From Gemmatimonadota bacterium (GTDB taxonomy: Bacteria; Gemmatimonadota; Gemmatimonadetes; Gemmatimonadales; GWC2-71-9), in NCBI GenBank assembly GCA_003221075.1, contig QHUF01000241.1, forward strand, positions 1 to 14,377: a DNA stretch of 14,377 bases. The letters are read 5' to 3'. A program made the position numbers and the translations under genes. Positions 1-6,972 of the stretch are shown here, one piece after another. The first letter of the stretch is position 1. Each line of letters starts with the position of its first letter. The notes below the pieces were generated by a model. That model ran no database searches, was not told where the DNA came from, and saw nothing but the letters and a program-made list of their open reading frames with translations.

Positions 1-872
1 CCCCGTGCCGAGCGGTGCGCGAGGGACAGTTCACCATCGTGGAGCCGGTAGATACGGAAGTCGCCCCAATCCACGAGGCGGTTGGCGAGGCGCTCGATGC
101 GCTGGAACGAATCCTCGAGACTGATGTTCGCCGTGATGACCGCTTCCATCGCGTGGATCTTGTTGAGCTCCTCCGCCGATATCGCCTCTTCGATCATCTG
201 CTTGAGGAGGAGACCGAGGAACGTCAGAACGAGGCCGACGAGAATCCAGGCGCCGAAGGACCAGGCAACCACGGCGCCGACGAAGATCGTGGCCGCGAGC
301 AAAGTCGCCGCGTACGAGATCACCTCGTAGCGTACGATCATCAATCGTTCCGCCGGCTCCAGTTTGGCGCGGATGATGAGGCTGAGGTAGAACAGCACCC
401 GGCCAAACACGAAATACGCGAGGGCGTACCCGGCGAGGGCGGGCAGCAGCTCGATGCTCAGGACGGGAGCGCCATTGGGCATGTCGAGCCAGTGCAGCCC
501 GGCGCCATACACGCCGAAGGCGGCGACCAGCGTAATGACTTCGCGACCCAGGTTGATCCAGGCCACGCGCAGCGGTTTGCGCTGCCACAGCCAATCCGTG
601 ACGATCGTCGCGCCCGCGATCGCGAACGCGGTTGCGGGTACGCCGACCAGCAGACTGCCGGCCACTCCGACGAGCGCGGTCTGCGTCAAGTACGAGTACT
701 TGCTCAGCGGAACGAAGAGACCGCGCAGCGCCACCGCGGCGCCGAACAACACGACGAGCTCGGGGATCTGGCCCAGCCAGCGGTGATCCGTGGCGAGCAC
801 GGCGATGAGCAGCGCCGCGCCCACCCAGGCCAGCGCCTGACTGTAGAGCGCGACGAACCGCGCGATCTTCAT
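1..872 (-). CDS. Polytopic membrane protein with GAF-like domain start (3' end beyond the window)
   Basis: The gene starts at ATG 872-870, overlapping the trpA stop as ATGA. Its open frame runs off the left edge, leaving 290 codons. Residues 1 to about 225 are mostly hydrophobic, with roughly six to eight likely membrane segments (about 13-28, 38-54, 64-92, 111-125, 139-167, 185-223). A charged stretch follows (KQMIEEAISAEELNKIH, 225-240), then a region reading SLEDSFQRIERLANRLVDW from 251 that resembles the first helix and strand of a GAF domain. The design suggests a membrane sensor with a cytoplasmic signalling output. The output domain (GGDEF, HD-GYP, kinase or other) lies outside the window and cannot be named. 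Its place right after an HD-GYP gene makes a cyclic-di-GMP link plausible, but that is inference. The membrane part is clear; the GAF call is moderate. Confidence 0.7.
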   Translation of the reverse strand, partial: MKIARFVALYSQALAWVGAALLIAVLATDHRWLGQIPELVVLFGAAVALRGLFVPLSKYSYLTQTALVGVAGSLLVGVPATAFAIAGATIVTDWLWQRKPLRVAWINLGREVITLVAAFGVYGAGLHWLDMPNGAPVLSIELLPALAGYALAYFVFGRVLFYLSLIIRAKLEPAERLMIVRYEVISYAATLLAATIFVGAVVAWSFGAWILVGLVLTFLGLLLKQMIEEAISAEELNKIHAMEAVITANISLEDSFQRIERLANRLVDWGDFRIYRLHDGELSLAHRSAR

Positions 873-1657
873 GCGTGCACCGCCGTGGCGAGCTCGCGCG
901 TGAGGCGTTCCATCGCGGTAATTCCACCTTTCGCCAGCGCGTCCATCAGGGCGCTCCCGACCACGACGCCATCTGCCGACCGCGCCGCGGCCGCCGCTTG
1001 CGCCGGCGTGCCGATGCCAAAGCCGACCGCGACCGGCAAATGGGCGGACGAGGGGCTCGCCGCCCGGACGCGCTGTACCTGGGCGTCGAGATCGGGAGGG
1101 ACGTCCGCCCGCGCGCCGGTCACGCCAAGCCGCGAAATGAGATATACGAATCCGGTTGCATTGTTCAGAGCGGTCTTCAGTCGTCTGTCATCTGTCGTCG
1201 GTGCGACGAGCCGAATGAGATCCAGCCCCCGACCCGAGACCGCCTGCTCCACCGCTGGATCGGTGCCCGCGGGAAGGTCGGTGAGGAGCACGCCCGCAGC
1301 GCCGGCGGCATGCGCGTCCGTCGCGAATCGCTCGACGCCGTACGCCAGCACGGGATTGAGATACGTCATGATAATGACGGGGACGCGGAGCGCGGCCTGA
1401 CGAATCAAGTCCAGCACGCGCGCCACCGTCATCCCCTGCTCCAGAGCGGCCTGCGTAGTACGCTGAACCGTCGGTCCGTCGGCGAGCGGGTCCGAAAACG
1501 GCACGCCGACCTCGACGAAATCGCCCCCCGCCGCCACCACGCGCCGCATCGCGTCGAGCGAGACGGCGGCCGTGGGAAACCCGGCGGTGACATAGGGAAT
1601 CAGCGCCCGCGATTTGCCGAGCGCGCGCCACCGCGTCGCGATGGCATTCTCAGACAA
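869..1657 (-). CDS. trpA: Tryptophan synthase alpha chain
   Basis: This subunit cleaves indole-3-glycerol phosphate to indole and glyceraldehyde 3-phosphate and passes indole to TrpB through a tunnel in the alpha2beta2 complex. The 262-residue protein matches the usual length (about 265). The FVEVGVPFSDPLADGP motif places the catalytic Glu at 49 and Asp at 60, the same numbers as in E. coli, which supports the TTG start at 1657-1655. The C-terminal phosphate-binding region (VGFGIGTPAQ, then VVGSALMD) is present. The start overlaps the end of the HD-GYP gene by 8 bases and no strong Shine-Dalgarno is visible, so translation probably depends on coupling. The 3' end overlaps the membrane GAF gene as ATGA. 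It is separated from trpB by two non-trp genes, which is unusual. Confidence 0.97.
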   Translation of the reverse strand: MSENAIATRWRALGKSRALIPYVTAGFPTAAVSLDAMRRVVAAGGDFVEVGVPFSDPLADGPTVQRTTQAALEQGMTVARVLDLIRQAALRVPVIIMTYLNPVLAYGVERFATDAHAAGAAGVLLTDLPAGTDPAVEQAVSGRGLDLIRLVAPTTDDRRLKTALNNATGFVYLISRLGVTGARADVPPDLDAQVQRVRAASPSSAHLPVAVGFGIGTPAQAAAAARSADGVVVGSALMDALAKGGITAMERLTRELATAVHA

Positions 1658-3122
1658 AGTAATCGCTGACGTTGATACCGTATTTGACCGGGTCGGTGAC
1701 CTTGACGATGGTGCGCGGGAAGTGTCCGGTCGCGTCTTTCTCTGAGAGATCGACGACGGTGCCGGGATTCAAGAGACCGCCGTCGGGCGTCGTGACCAGA
1801 CGCACCACCGGCCGGTGGACGTGGGCGACGTCGGGATTGGCGCTATGCACCAGCGCGACCTCGTACGTATCGAGAATGACGCACGTCCCCACCGGATAGA
1901 TCCCGATCAGGTTGATGAACGCCTTCACCACGACGGGGTCGTAACCGCGCCGCGGATTCTCCCACATCTCTTTGAGGACCTGATCCGGCTGAATCGGCAC
2001 GGTCTGGTAGACGCGCCGGCTGGTCGCCGCGTCGAAGCCATCGGCGACGGCAATGACCTTGGAGTAGATGGACAACGCCCGGCCGCGGATCGACTTCGGA
2101 TACCCGGTCAGGTCGATCTTCATGTGGTGCTCGTACGCGACCACCATGCCGCGGTACGGAATCTCGCCGTAGCCCCGCAGCCCAAAGAGCGTGAGGACTC
2201 CGAGCCAGGGGTGTGCCTGCATGATGCGCCACTCCTCCTCGGTGAGTCCCCCTTCCTTATTGAGGACCTCCAGCGGCACGCGCGACTTGCCCACATCGTG
2301 GAACAGCGCCGCCATGCCAAGGTCGTAGAGCTGCAGCTTGGTCAGTCCGAGCTTGCGTCCCAGCGCAACGGAAAAGATGCAGACGTTGACCGAATGGGTG
2401 AACGTGTACTCGTCGTAGTCGCGCAGCGTCGTCAGCCCGACGAGCGACGACTCGTTGTTCAGCACCTGATCGACGATTGCCTGCACCGCGCGCTTCACCT
2501 TCTTCACGTTCGCGGTGCGGCCCATGCGGATACTGTTGATGACCTCCTTCGTCACGGCGACCGAGCGCGCATACGTCCGCTTGGCCGCTTCCTTCTGCCG
2601 CTCTTCTTCTTCGACGTCCTCTTCCGCCTCGAGCGGGGGCTCGACGCTCACGTGCGAGACGCCGCCGTCGCTCAGCTTCTGCGACAGCTCGAACAGCTTG
2701 TTGGGATTGGCATCCTTTGCCGCGTAGGCGAGCAGGAGCGACACGAAGACCTGCAGCTGCCGCCGTTCCACGCCCTCGTCGATCCGTACGGCGCCGATGC
2801 CGCACTGCTGGAGTACGTTCAGGATGTGGGAGAATGAGGCGTAGTTATCGAGGTCGAGCCGCAGCCGCGTCGAGTTGACGAAGATGAATTCGCCCTGGAG
2901 CCGGATCTCGACCTCCTTCTCCACATCCAACAAGTGCTTGGTTGTCCCGGCGAGGTCGTCGAGCGCCTTCTGCACCTGCGCATTCTCGATCGGGTAGAGC
3001 TTGAGTGACCGGAAGGCCGTGTAGAGCACGATGAGGAAGTCCCGCCCGGCATGACGGAGGAAACCGTCCGTCGTCTGGGCGGTCTCCATCATCGAGGGGC
3101 GCTTGCCTCCCGGCGTCGTCAT
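1650..3122 (-). CDS. HD-GYP domain protein (putative cyclic-di-GMP phosphodiesterase)
   Basis: The protein has 490 residues from ATG 3122-3120, which overlaps the HEAT gene stop as ATGA; the frame is open further upstream but that part is only a shadow of the HEAT gene. Residues 20-160 form an N-terminal region resembling that of the HEAT protein. An acidic linker (162-178) follows, then an HD-GYP domain at about 185-410 with His243, His275-Asp276 (FHDVGK), His304, His332-His333, GYP at 340-342 and Asp361 (VADGFDAATS). A small C-terminal domain (about 410-490) ends in DYFV. HD-GYP enzymes bind two or three metal ions and hydrolyse cyclic-di-GMP. All expected metal-ligand positions look present, but the HHExxDGxGYP loop reads HHMKIDLTGYP, losing the Glu and the first Gly, so activity or substrate may differ. 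There is no GGDEF, signal peptide or membrane segment. Its position between trpB and trpA is discussed under findings. Confidence 0.92.
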   Translation of the reverse strand: MTTPGGKRPSMMETAQTTDGFLRHAGRDFLIVLYTAFRSLKLYPIENAQVQKALDDLAGTTKHLLDVEKEVEIRLQGEFIFVNSTRLRLDLDNYASFSHILNVLQQCGIGAVRIDEGVERRQLQVFVSLLLAYAAKDANPNKLFELSQKLSDGGVSHVSVEPPLEAEEDVEEEERQKEAAKRTYARSVAVTKEVINSIRMGRTANVKKVKRAVQAIVDQVLNNESSLVGLTTLRDYDEYTFTHSVNVCIFSVALGRKLGLTKLQLYDLGMAALFHDVGKSRVPLEVLNKEGGLTEEEWRIMQAHPWLGVLTLFGLRGYGEIPYRGMVVAYEHHMKIDLTGYPKSIRGRALSIYSKVIAVADGFDAATSRRVYQTVPIQPDQVLKEMWENPRRGYDPVVVKAFINLIGIYPVGTCVILDTYEVALVHSANPDVAHVHRPVVRLVTTPDGGLLNPGTVVDLSEKDATGHFPRTIVKVTDPVKYGINVSDYFV

Positions 3123-4789
3123 GCGCTCCCCACGTCGCGCAGCGCGCGGTTGACGGCGTTGCGCACCAGCGCCTCTTTGTCCTGCGAGACCTTCTGGAGG
3201 ACGTCGCGCGCCGCCGGCGTGCGGATCTTCCCGAGCGCCATCGCGGCGCAGGCGCGCGTTTCGGGATCTTCCTTCCGCGCCAAGAGGCCGTGTTTGGCAA
3301 CGAGCAATTTCTCGAGCGTCGCGATTCCGGACTCGCCGGCGAGCGAGCCGTACGCTTCGAAGAACGCCATTTTCTCGGTGAGGTCCGAGTCCTTGAGCTT
3401 GTTGCCGACGACCGCGGATTCGATACGCGTGAACGCGTTCCGATGGCCCCGCTGGCCGAGGAACTTGACGGCCGTGATCCGCACGTCGCGCTCGGTGTCG
3501 TCGATCGCCTTCTCGAGCAAGCGCGTCGCGCTCGGGCTGCCGATCGTCGTCAGGGCCTCTACGACGGCGAGCTTCAGCTCGCGCTCGCCGCGCTCCAGCA
3601 GCGGGCCCATGCCCTCGGGCGCGCCGGGGAGTTTGAGCCGGCCCGCGAGCCGGACCATCTCGAGTTGTACGGACGCGTCGTCGCTGGCCAGCGCTTTGAG
3701 CACTTCCGCGGCATGCGCCAGCGCCAACCGCTCCGCCGAGGTCTGGACGAGATACTTCACGCGCTCGTTGCTGAGTTTGGGGAGCCATCCCATGAGGGTG
3801 CCGAGCGCCTCCGCCCGCAGCTCCCCGAACAGCTCGCTCAGTTCGTCTTCGGTCGGATGGCTCGTCGCTTCGTCGAGCGACTGCAGCAACTGCGACAGCG
3901 CGTCGGTCTGTGACAGCCGGGTCGGGAGCGCCTCCAGTACCTGGCGATGCTCCGGAATGAGCTCGCGGGCACGCTGCAGAATGACTTTGCATTCGCGCAG
4001 GATGAAGGCGACCGACCGGAAATCTCCTGCCCCGAGCAGATACGGAATGAAGTTTTCGATAATGGAGATCAGCTCCGCGCGCACCGTGCCGTAGGTCTGC
4101 AGCTCCAGCAGATCGAACAGCATCGCCAGCACGTTGCCGCGCAAGTCCTGGCCGTATTCGCGCTCGACTTCCTTGTGGAGATACTCGATCTCCTTGTCGT
4201 CCAGGAAATAGAGTGTCGTGTCGAAGTCGTCGATCGAGACGAGCCCTTCGCGCTTGGGCGGCGCCTCTTCTTCCACCTGACGGCGCACCGTCGTCGGGTC
4301 CGCCGCGCCGGCGTCGCCGCCGGGAGTGCCGCCCCCACCGCCGATCATCGGCGCACTCTTCTCGGTGCGTTCGATCGGCACCGCGTTTTCGCTGGCCAGC
4401 TCGCGGAACGTGTAAGTGACGAACTGGAAGTCTTCGGCCCAGAGCAGCGTCAGGAGATCGTCGGGCGCGTCGGCCTGCAGGTTCTTCGCCTGCTGCAGCA
4501 CCGCGAGAAAGCGGACGATCTCGGCGTCCTCGACGCCCGGTTTGAATGAGAGCGACCGGACGCCGTCTTTGTAGAGCGTCCAGGCGATGCTCTCGTTCCG
4601 CTGTTCTTGGGTGTAGATGGCGTGATCTTCCCAGCGCATTTCCGTCTCGCCGATGTCGAAGATCAGGTCGTCGGTGGCCTGCCAGATCTGGCGGAACGCG
4701 TTGCGGATGTTATCGACGGCGCGCTGATACACGGGATTGTTCGGGAGGTACAGCTGCGTCGCCCGCATCCCCTTGCTGACGACCTGCAT
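3119..4789 (-). CDS. HEAT-repeat protein of unknown function
   Basis: The product has 556 residues if it starts at ATG 4789. Coding-type codon usage continues upstream in frame to a CTG at 4858-4856 that overlaps the trpB stop and has GGGAG seven bases before it, so the protein may be 23 residues longer. Residues 1-130 form an alpha/beta region like the N-terminus of the next gene. A Gly/Ala/Pro-rich linker (148-165) follows, then a helical middle region (185-350) and HEAT/armadillo-like helical repeats from about 350 to the end (for example RELKLAVVEALTTIG, RDVRITAVKFLGQRG, TRACAAMALGKI, ALVRNAVNRALRDVG). HEAT repeats are protein-binding scaffolds, so a partner role with the HD-GYP protein is likely but inferred. 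No enzymatic motif, signal peptide or membrane segment is seen. It is coupled to the HD-GYP gene by an ATGA overlap. Confidence 0.88.
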   Translation of the reverse strand: MQVVSKGMRATQLYLPNNPVYQRAVDNIRNAFRQIWQATDDLIFDIGETEMRWEDHAIYTQEQRNESIAWTLYKDGVRSLSFKPGVEDAEIVRFLAVLQQAKNLQADAPDDLLTLLWAEDFQFVTYTFRELASENAVPIERTEKSAPMIGGGGGTPGGDAGAADPTTVRRQVEEEAPPKREGLVSIDDFDTTLYFLDDKEIEYLHKEVEREYGQDLRGNVLAMLFDLLELQTYGTVRAELISIIENFIPYLLGAGDFRSVAFILRECKVILQRARELIPEHRQVLEALPTRLSQTDALSQLLQSLDEATSHPTEDELSELFGELRAEALGTLMGWLPKLSNERVKYLVQTSAERLALAHAAEVLKALASDDASVQLEMVRLAGRLKLPGAPEGMGPLLERGERELKLAVVEALTTIGSPSATRLLEKAIDDTERDVRITAVKFLGQRGHRNAFTRIESAVVGNKLKDSDLTEKMAFFEAYGSLAGESGIATLEKLLVAKHGLLARKEDPETRACAAMALGKIRTPAARDVLQKVSQDKEALVRNAVNRALRDVGSA

Positions 4790-4854
4790 CAGCTCCTCGA
4801 CCTGTGACGGCGGGAGCGCTAACTCGGGGATTTGGGAGGGGGACGCGGGATTCG

Positions 4855-6033
4855 TCAGATCTTCGCTCCCGTAAGCTCGGCGACCATGGCGACGTCCTTG
4901 TCGCCACGGCCACTCAGGTTGATCAGGATGAGTTCGTGAGAGGCTCGCCTCGTCTTCATCACCCAGGCGATGGCGTGGGCGCTCTCGAGAGCCGGAAGAA
5001 TGCCTTCCAATCGCGACAGGGCGGCGAAGGCGTCCAGAGCCTCCTGGTCCGTCACGGCTTCATACAATACTCGGGCCCTGTCTTTCAGGTAAGCATGCTC
5101 CGGGCCGACGCCGGGATAGTCGAGACCCGCCGAAACGCTATGGGCCGGCTGGACTTGCCCGTCCGCGTCCTGGAGCAAGTAGCTCATGCTCCCATGGAAG
5201 ACTCCCGGACGGCCGGCACCCAGCGTCGCGGCATGCTTTCCGCTCGCTATCCCCTCCCCCGCTGCTTCGACGCCGACCAATTGTACCGACTTGTCGTCGA
5301 GAAACCCCGCGAAGATGCCCATGGCGTTCGAGCCCCCGCCGACACAGGCGACGACGATGCTCGGCAACCGGCCGACCTGCTCCAGCATCTGCGCCCGCGC
5401 CTCCCGGCCGATCACCGATTGGAAATCGCGCACCAGACGGGGAAATGGGTCCGGGCCGACCACCGAACCGATGATGTAATGCGTCGTCGTGACGTTCGTG
5501 ACCCAGTCGCGCAGCGCTTCGTTCGTCGCGTCTTTCAGCGTGCGCGTGCCCGACGTGACCGGGACGACCTTCGCCCCCATCAGCTCCATGCGGTAGACGT
5601 TGAGCCGCTGCCTCCGCATGTCCTCTTCGCCCATAAAGACGACGCAATCGAGACCGAACCGCGCGCACACCGTCGCCGTCGCGACGCCGTGCTGTCCAGC
5701 CCCCGTCTCCGCGATGATGCGCCGTTTGTTCATGCGCTGCGCGAGCAGCACCTGGCCGAGTGTGTTGTTGATCTTGTGGGCGCCCGTGTGGTTCAGGTCT
5801 TCTCGCTTCAGCAGAACCTGCGCGCCCACCTGGGCGGACAGGCGCGGGACCGCCGTGATCGGCGTCGGGCGCCCGACGTAGTTCTTGAGTAACCCCTCGA
5901 GCTCCGCCCAGAAGCGCGGATCCTTGCGCGCGGCATCGTACACATGCGCAAGCTCGTCGAGCGCGTGCATCAGCGTCTCGGGGACGTAGCGGCCGCCATA
6001 GGGCCCAAACCGACCGGTCGCGATGTTAGTCAC
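4855..6033 (-). CDS. trpB: Tryptophan synthase beta chain
   Basis: This PLP enzyme condenses indole with serine to give tryptophan. Starting from GTG 6033-6031 it has 392 residues, and the PLP lysine of HTGAHK falls at 87 and the catalytic Glu of AETGAGQHG at 109, exactly the E. coli numbers, which is why I chose this start over the longer open frame reaching 6102. The phosphate-binding GGGSNA is at 232-237 and LSGRGDKD is near the C-terminus. It is the standard TrpB1 type that pairs with TrpA. No good Shine-Dalgarno precedes the start: only six bases separate it from a 12-bp stem built by repeats. Another in-frame GTG at 6042-6040 lies inside that stem. The next trp gene downstream is not trpA but the HEAT gene. 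Confidence 0.97.
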   Translation of the reverse strand: MTNIATGRFGPYGGRYVPETLMHALDELAHVYDAARKDPRFWAELEGLLKNYVGRPTPITAVPRLSAQVGAQVLLKREDLNHTGAHKINNTLGQVLLAQRMNKRRIIAETGAGQHGVATATVCARFGLDCVVFMGEEDMRRQRLNVYRMELMGAKVVPVTSGTRTLKDATNEALRDWVTNVTTTHYIIGSVVGPDPFPRLVRDFQSVIGREARAQMLEQVGRLPSIVVACVGGGSNAMGIFAGFLDDKSVQLVGVEAAGEGIASGKHAATLGAGRPGVFHGSMSYLLQDADGQVQPAHSVSAGLDYPGVGPEHAYLKDRARVLYEAVTDQEALDAFAALSRLEGILPALESAHAIAWVMKTRRASHELILINLSGRGDKDVAMVAELTGAKI

Positions 6034-6039
6034 AGGTCT

Positions 6040-6092
6040 CACGTCGGCACGTTGGCACGAGTGTCGTGCCGACGTGCAGTCGTGCCGACGTG
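6040..6092. repeat. Three copies of a 12-bp element forming alternative hairpins in the trpB leader
   Basis: CGTGCCGACGTG occurs at 6065-6076 and 6081-6092, and its exact reverse complement CACGTCGGCACG at 6040-6051. In the minus-strand transcript the trpB-proximal copy can pair with the middle copy (12 bp, 13-base loop). Alternatively it can pair with the distal copy while an inner hairpin forms between 6054-6060 and 6064-6070 (7 bp, 3-base loop). The stem ends six bases before the trpB GTG. It lies within the 72-base trpC-trpB gap. It could be a regulatory structure, a protein-binding site or a repetitive intergenic element; there is no T-run to make it an intrinsic terminator. Confidence 0.8.
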
Positions 6093-6105
6093 CTTCGTAC
6101 AAGTA

Positions 6106-6912
6106 TCATGTGCGCACTCCAGGTTGTCGTTGCACGCCAGCCAATGCTCGCACAGCGTGTTCGGGATCGCGCTGACGGGCCACGCTTGTGCCGACGAGCA
6201 CGAAATCCGCGCCCGCGGCCGCGACCCGTTCCACATCCGCGCGGTTCTCGATACCACTCTCGGCGACGACGGCAACAGTGCTCGGGACGTCCCGAATCAC
6301 GGCTTCCGCCCGCCGCAAATCGACGGCAAATGTCGCGAGGTCTCGCGCGTTCACGCCGATCGCACCCGGCCCTGCAGCCAGCGCCGGCTCGAGTTCCGCA
6401 GCCGAGTGAACCTCGATCAACGTCGGCAGGTGCCATGCGGCTGCTGCCCGCGCGAGGGCCTGGAGTCTGTCCGGGGCCAGCGCTCGCACAATGAGGAGTA
6501 TCGCACTCGCCCCGGCTGCTCGCGCCTCCATTATCTGGAGCTCATCGAGGATGAAGTCCTTGCGCAGTACCGGCACGGGTACCGCGGCCGCAACGCGCTC
6601 GAGATCTTCGAGTGATCCTCCAAAGTGCGCTTCGTCGGTGAGCACGGAAACGGCCACGGCCCCCCCCCGGACGTAAGCGCGGGCGTGCTGCACGGGATCG
6701 AGATCAGTTCGGATATCCCCCTGCGAGGGCGAGCGGCGCTTCACTTCTGCGATCAGCCCCACCGCGTCGGTAGGCTCCTGGAACTGCCGCACCGGCGAGG
6801 CGGCTGCGGCCCGCCGCTCGAGTTCGGCGGCCCTCCCCTTAAGAGCCTCGACCCGCGTCCTGGTTATGGCCAGAATAGCGTCGAGCGTGGGGCGGTGCGG
6901 GCTGGGGGTCAT
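6106..6912 (-). CDS. trpC: Indole-3-glycerol phosphate synthase
   Basis: The enzyme closes the indole ring, converting carboxyphenylamino-deoxyribulose phosphate to indole-3-glycerol phosphate. The 268-residue single-domain TIM barrel shows EVKRRSPSQG with Lys58, LRKDF with the catalytic Lys118, LIEVH with Glu167, GVNARDL with Asn188 and AESGI with Ser219. It is not fused to TrpF, and trpF is not seen in the window. The ATG at 6912-6910 has only AAGG immediately before it, so the ribosome site is weak or the transcript has a very short leader. The gene is divergent from lexA across 60 bases. A run of nine G residues on the coding strand (plus-strand C at 6660-6668, encoding RGGA) is a possible slippage site. 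Confidence 0.97.
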   Translation of the reverse strand: MTPSPHRPTLDAILAITRTRVEALKGRAAELERRAAAASPVRQFQEPTDAVGLIAEVKRRSPSQGDIRTDLDPVQHARAYVRGGAVAVSVLTDEAHFGGSLEDLERVAAAVPVPVLRKDFILDELQIMEARAAGASAILLIVRALAPDRLQALARAAAAWHLPTLIEVHSAAELEPALAAGPGAIGVNARDLATFAVDLRRAEAVIRDVPSTVAVVAESGIENRADVERVAAAGADFVLVGTSVARQRDPEHAVRALAGVQRQPGVRT

Positions 6913-6972
6913 CCTTGCGTTCGGTCGTTATTCGGGTAGATTAGGAATTCTGTATATCTTCGGGGAGCCAAC
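6913..6972. promoter_or_regulatory. Shared divergent promoter region of trpC and lexA
   Basis: This 60-base AT-richer gap must hold the lexA promoter and is the likely site of a trpC promoter. On the plus strand TTGCGT (6915-6920) and TAGATT (6937-6942) have a 16-base spacing and could be -35 and -10 for lexA. GGGGAG at 6961-6966 is a good Shine-Dalgarno for its ATG. For trpC I see only weak -10-like sequences. No clear LexA operator of the GAAC-N4-GTTC or CTGT-N8-ACAG type is present. The region is certain; the individual boxes are tentative. Confidence 0.5.

Noticed and set aside
15..1400. A 461-codon open frame on the plus strand across trpA and the membrane gene
   Set aside because: It is antisense to two well-supported genes, has an Arg/Asp/Glu/Gln-rich low-complexity composition typical of GC-rich shadow frames, and no family motif.
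3123..3992. Upstream extension of the HD-GYP open frame to 3992
   Set aside because: It overlaps the HEAT gene entirely and reads as an Arg/Ala/Gly-rich shadow; the ATG at 3122 with the ATGA overlap is the natural start.
4804..5892. A 362-codon plus-strand frame antisense to trpB
   Set aside because: It covers almost exactly the trpB coding region and shows only shadow composition; TrpB motifs on the other strand are unambiguous.
6040..6092. The repeat cluster considered as an intrinsic terminator or a CRISPR fragment
   Set aside because: There is no T-run on either strand after the stem, and the units are 12 bp with spacers of 4 and 13 bases, unlike CRISPR arrays.
6950..6957. CTGTATAT before lexA, resembling half of an E. 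coli SOS box
   Set aside because: The ACAG half is absent at the required spacing, and the LexA recognition helix (TVHEHL) resembles the Bacillus type, which binds a different sequence.
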